From Herbaspirillum autotrophicum (lineage in GTDB: Bacteria; Pseudomonadota; Gammaproteobacteria; Burkholderiales; Burkholderiaceae_D), in the NCBI RefSeq assembly GCF_001189915.1, contig NZ_LFLS01000010.1, positions 1 to 64,000 on the forward strand: a stretch of DNA of 64,000 nucleotides, read 5' to 3'. Below the pieces are notes generated by a model, which saw only the letters and a list, made by a program, of their open reading frames with translations, searched no databases and was not told the origin of the DNA. Position 1 is the stretch's first letter. Each line of letters opens with the position of its first letter. Below, piece after piece: positions 63,142 to 64,000 of the stretch. The position numbers and the translations under genes were made by a program.

Positions 63142-63819
63142 ATGAAAAGAATATCTTTATCGATTGCATTACCCACCGCCGTATTGATCATGCTCGGCAC
63201 CGCCAGCGCAGCCCATGCCGCCGGCACTGCCAATCTGAAAGTCACCGGCGTGATCCGACCCGGCGCTTGTGACCTGACCCTTTCGTCGCGCGGCACCGTC
63301 GATTACGGCACCATCGCGCGCACTGCATTATCCGTTACCGCACCTACCGCGCTCCCCGAAAAAATCGTTGTCTTCGTGATCAATTGCCCCGGCAGCGCGA
63401 CCAAGACTGCTCTCAAACTGACCGACAATCGCGCTGACACAGTCGTCAACGGCATCATCCAGACCATCGACAACTCACTCGGCGACAAGACCGCCTTCGG
63501 TCTCGGTACCGCCAACAATAAACATCTCGGGGTGTATGGCGTCCAGTTTCATGCCGTCAATGGCGAGAGCGGATTGATCACGCCCTATCACCGCGACGAC
63601 AGCAGTAGCGGCTGGCTCAGGAATGCGCAGATTGCTGATCACTATTTCTCGGGCGACCAAAAATCATGGGGTATCAGCGATATCAGCGGCCCCAGTGCAT
63701 TCAAACGAATCACGGGCTACCTGAATATTCGCGCCGTCATCGACAAGCTGAACAATTTGCCAGCCGGCGATGATCTGCAGCTCAACGGCTCGGCGACATT
63801 GGAAATGATCTATCTCTGA
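63142..63819 (+). CDS. DUF1120 domain exported protein (fimbrial-like)
   Basis: 225 residues. A signal peptide (ALPTAVLIMLGTASAAHA) is followed by AGTANLKVTGVIRPGACDLTLSSRGTVDYGTI (read in parts), with a Cys in RPGAC and another in VINCPGS, spaced like a pilin disulfide. The beta-rich remainder ends in LQLNGSATLEMIYL. DUF1120 proteins often occur in chaperone-usher-like or fimbrial contexts, but no chaperone or usher gene is in the window. The start at 63142 is the only credible signal peptide start. Confidence 0.88.
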   Translation: MKRISLSIALPTAVLIMLGTASAAHAAGTANLKVTGVIRPGACDLTLSSRGTVDYGTIARTALSVTAPTALPEKIVVFVINCPGSATKTALKLTDNRADTVVNGIIQTIDNSLGDKTAFGLGTANNKHLGVYGVQFHAVNGESGLITPYHRDDSSSGWLRNAQIADHYFSGDQKSWGISDISGPSAFKRITGYLNIRAVIDKLNNLPAGDDLQLNGSATLEMIYL

Positions 63820-63829
63820 ACATGCAAGA

Positions 63830-63859
63830 GGTGATGCCAGCCAGCGGGCCGGCATCACC
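63830..63859. terminator. Hairpin terminator between DUF1120 and the CysB-like gene
   Basis: GGTGATGCC (63830-63838) pairs with GGCATCACC (63851-63859), loop of 12. It lies between convergent genes and may serve both directions; T-runs are weak. Confidence 0.55.
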
Positions 63860-63866
63860 ATCCCGG

Positions 63867-64000
63867 TCAGGAAGTGGGTTCGTTAAGCGCAGCAACAATA
63901 TCGGCGCGTTTCAGATCTGGTGCAAATTGCAAAATGAAGTCATAGGTATAGGCACGCAGATAAGCACCGCGCCGCACCGCCAGCCGCGTGATATTCGGCT
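63867..64000 (-). CDS. CysB/Cbl-like LysR regulator, C-terminal 44 residues (cut by window edge)
   Basis: The minus strand reads PNITRLAVRRGAYLRAYTYD, then FILQFAPDLKRADIVAALNE and PTS before the stop at 63867-63869. Most of the gene lies to the right of the window. This C-terminus, with NxTRLAVRRGxxLRxYxYDF and FAP, is characteristic of CysB and Cbl, regulators of sulfur assimilation. The identification rests on this short stretch. Confidence 0.75.
   Translation of the reverse strand, partial: PNITRLAVRRGAYLRAYTYDFILQFAPDLKRADIVAALNEPTS

Overview
The window looks like chromosomal DNA of a betaproteobacterium, most likely order Burkholderiales and probably family Oxalobacteraceae. That placement is an inference from gene content and order: ilvI-ilvH-ilvC, an ECF sigma factor followed by DUF3619, DUF3106 and RDD genes, aat-bpt-pyrD, and liv transport genes in one block. 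Coding density is high. There are no phage genes, insertion sequences, CRISPR arrays or rRNA genes. The only RNA gene seen is an initiator tRNA-fMet at 54.6 kb.

Layout. 0-3 kb (minus strand): branched-chain amino acid synthesis, ilvI-ilvH-ilvC; ilvC runs off the left edge. 3.5-6.8 kb (plus): sigma factor, DUF3619, DUF3106, RDD membrane protein and an esterase. 6.9-15.7 kb: a small lipoprotein, a ferritin-like protein, gamma carbonic anhydrase, Hsp33, rRNA/tRNA modification enzymes (rsuA, trmJ), suhB, a VOC protein, an alpha/beta hydrolase, RhlE-type helicase and a GNAT. 15.8-19.2 kb: a four-gene osmoprotectant ABC transporter. 19.7-24.8 kb: DUF4197, a DHA2-type exporter, a TM2 protein, an exported ATP-dependent DNA ligase and a CorC-type membrane protein.

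24.9-29.9 kb is the most interesting part. Five minus-strand genes (PepSY membrane protein, DUF2271, DUF4198, ApbE flavin transferase, membrane-anchored diflavin reductase) lie behind a sigma70-type promoter overlapped by a Fur-box-like sequence. The DUF2271 protein carries an ApbE-type flavinylation motif. Together they suggest an iron-regulated chain carrying electrons from NAD(P)H to a covalently flavinylated periplasmic protein.

30-40.5 kb: a GST, a MocR-type regulator, a YdeP-like molybdopterin oxidoreductase with a small wHTH partner, Lrp divergent from dadA, decayed parDE remnants, a fosmidomycin-resistance-type exporter, a second Lrp/AsnC regulator and two orphan small proteins. 40.5-45.5 kb: the complete livKHMGF transporter, with a strong hairpin after livK. 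45.7-54.5 kb: a chemoreceptor with an unusual signalling tip, a small XRE regulator behind two near-identical operators, and a run of secreted or lipid-anchored proteins, including a periplasmic-type chorismate mutase and an M15 peptidase. 54.9-58.2 kb: NUDIX hydrolase, the two N-degron aminoacyl transferases aat and bpt, and pyrD. 58.3-64 kb: arginase and an ornithine cyclodeaminase-like enzyme, a DTW-domain tRNA modification protein co-encoded with a LysR regulator, an NAD-dependent epimerase, a DUF1120 secreted protein, and the C-terminal end of a CysB-like regulator at the right edge.

Functions are assigned from motifs and family recall; no database search was run.
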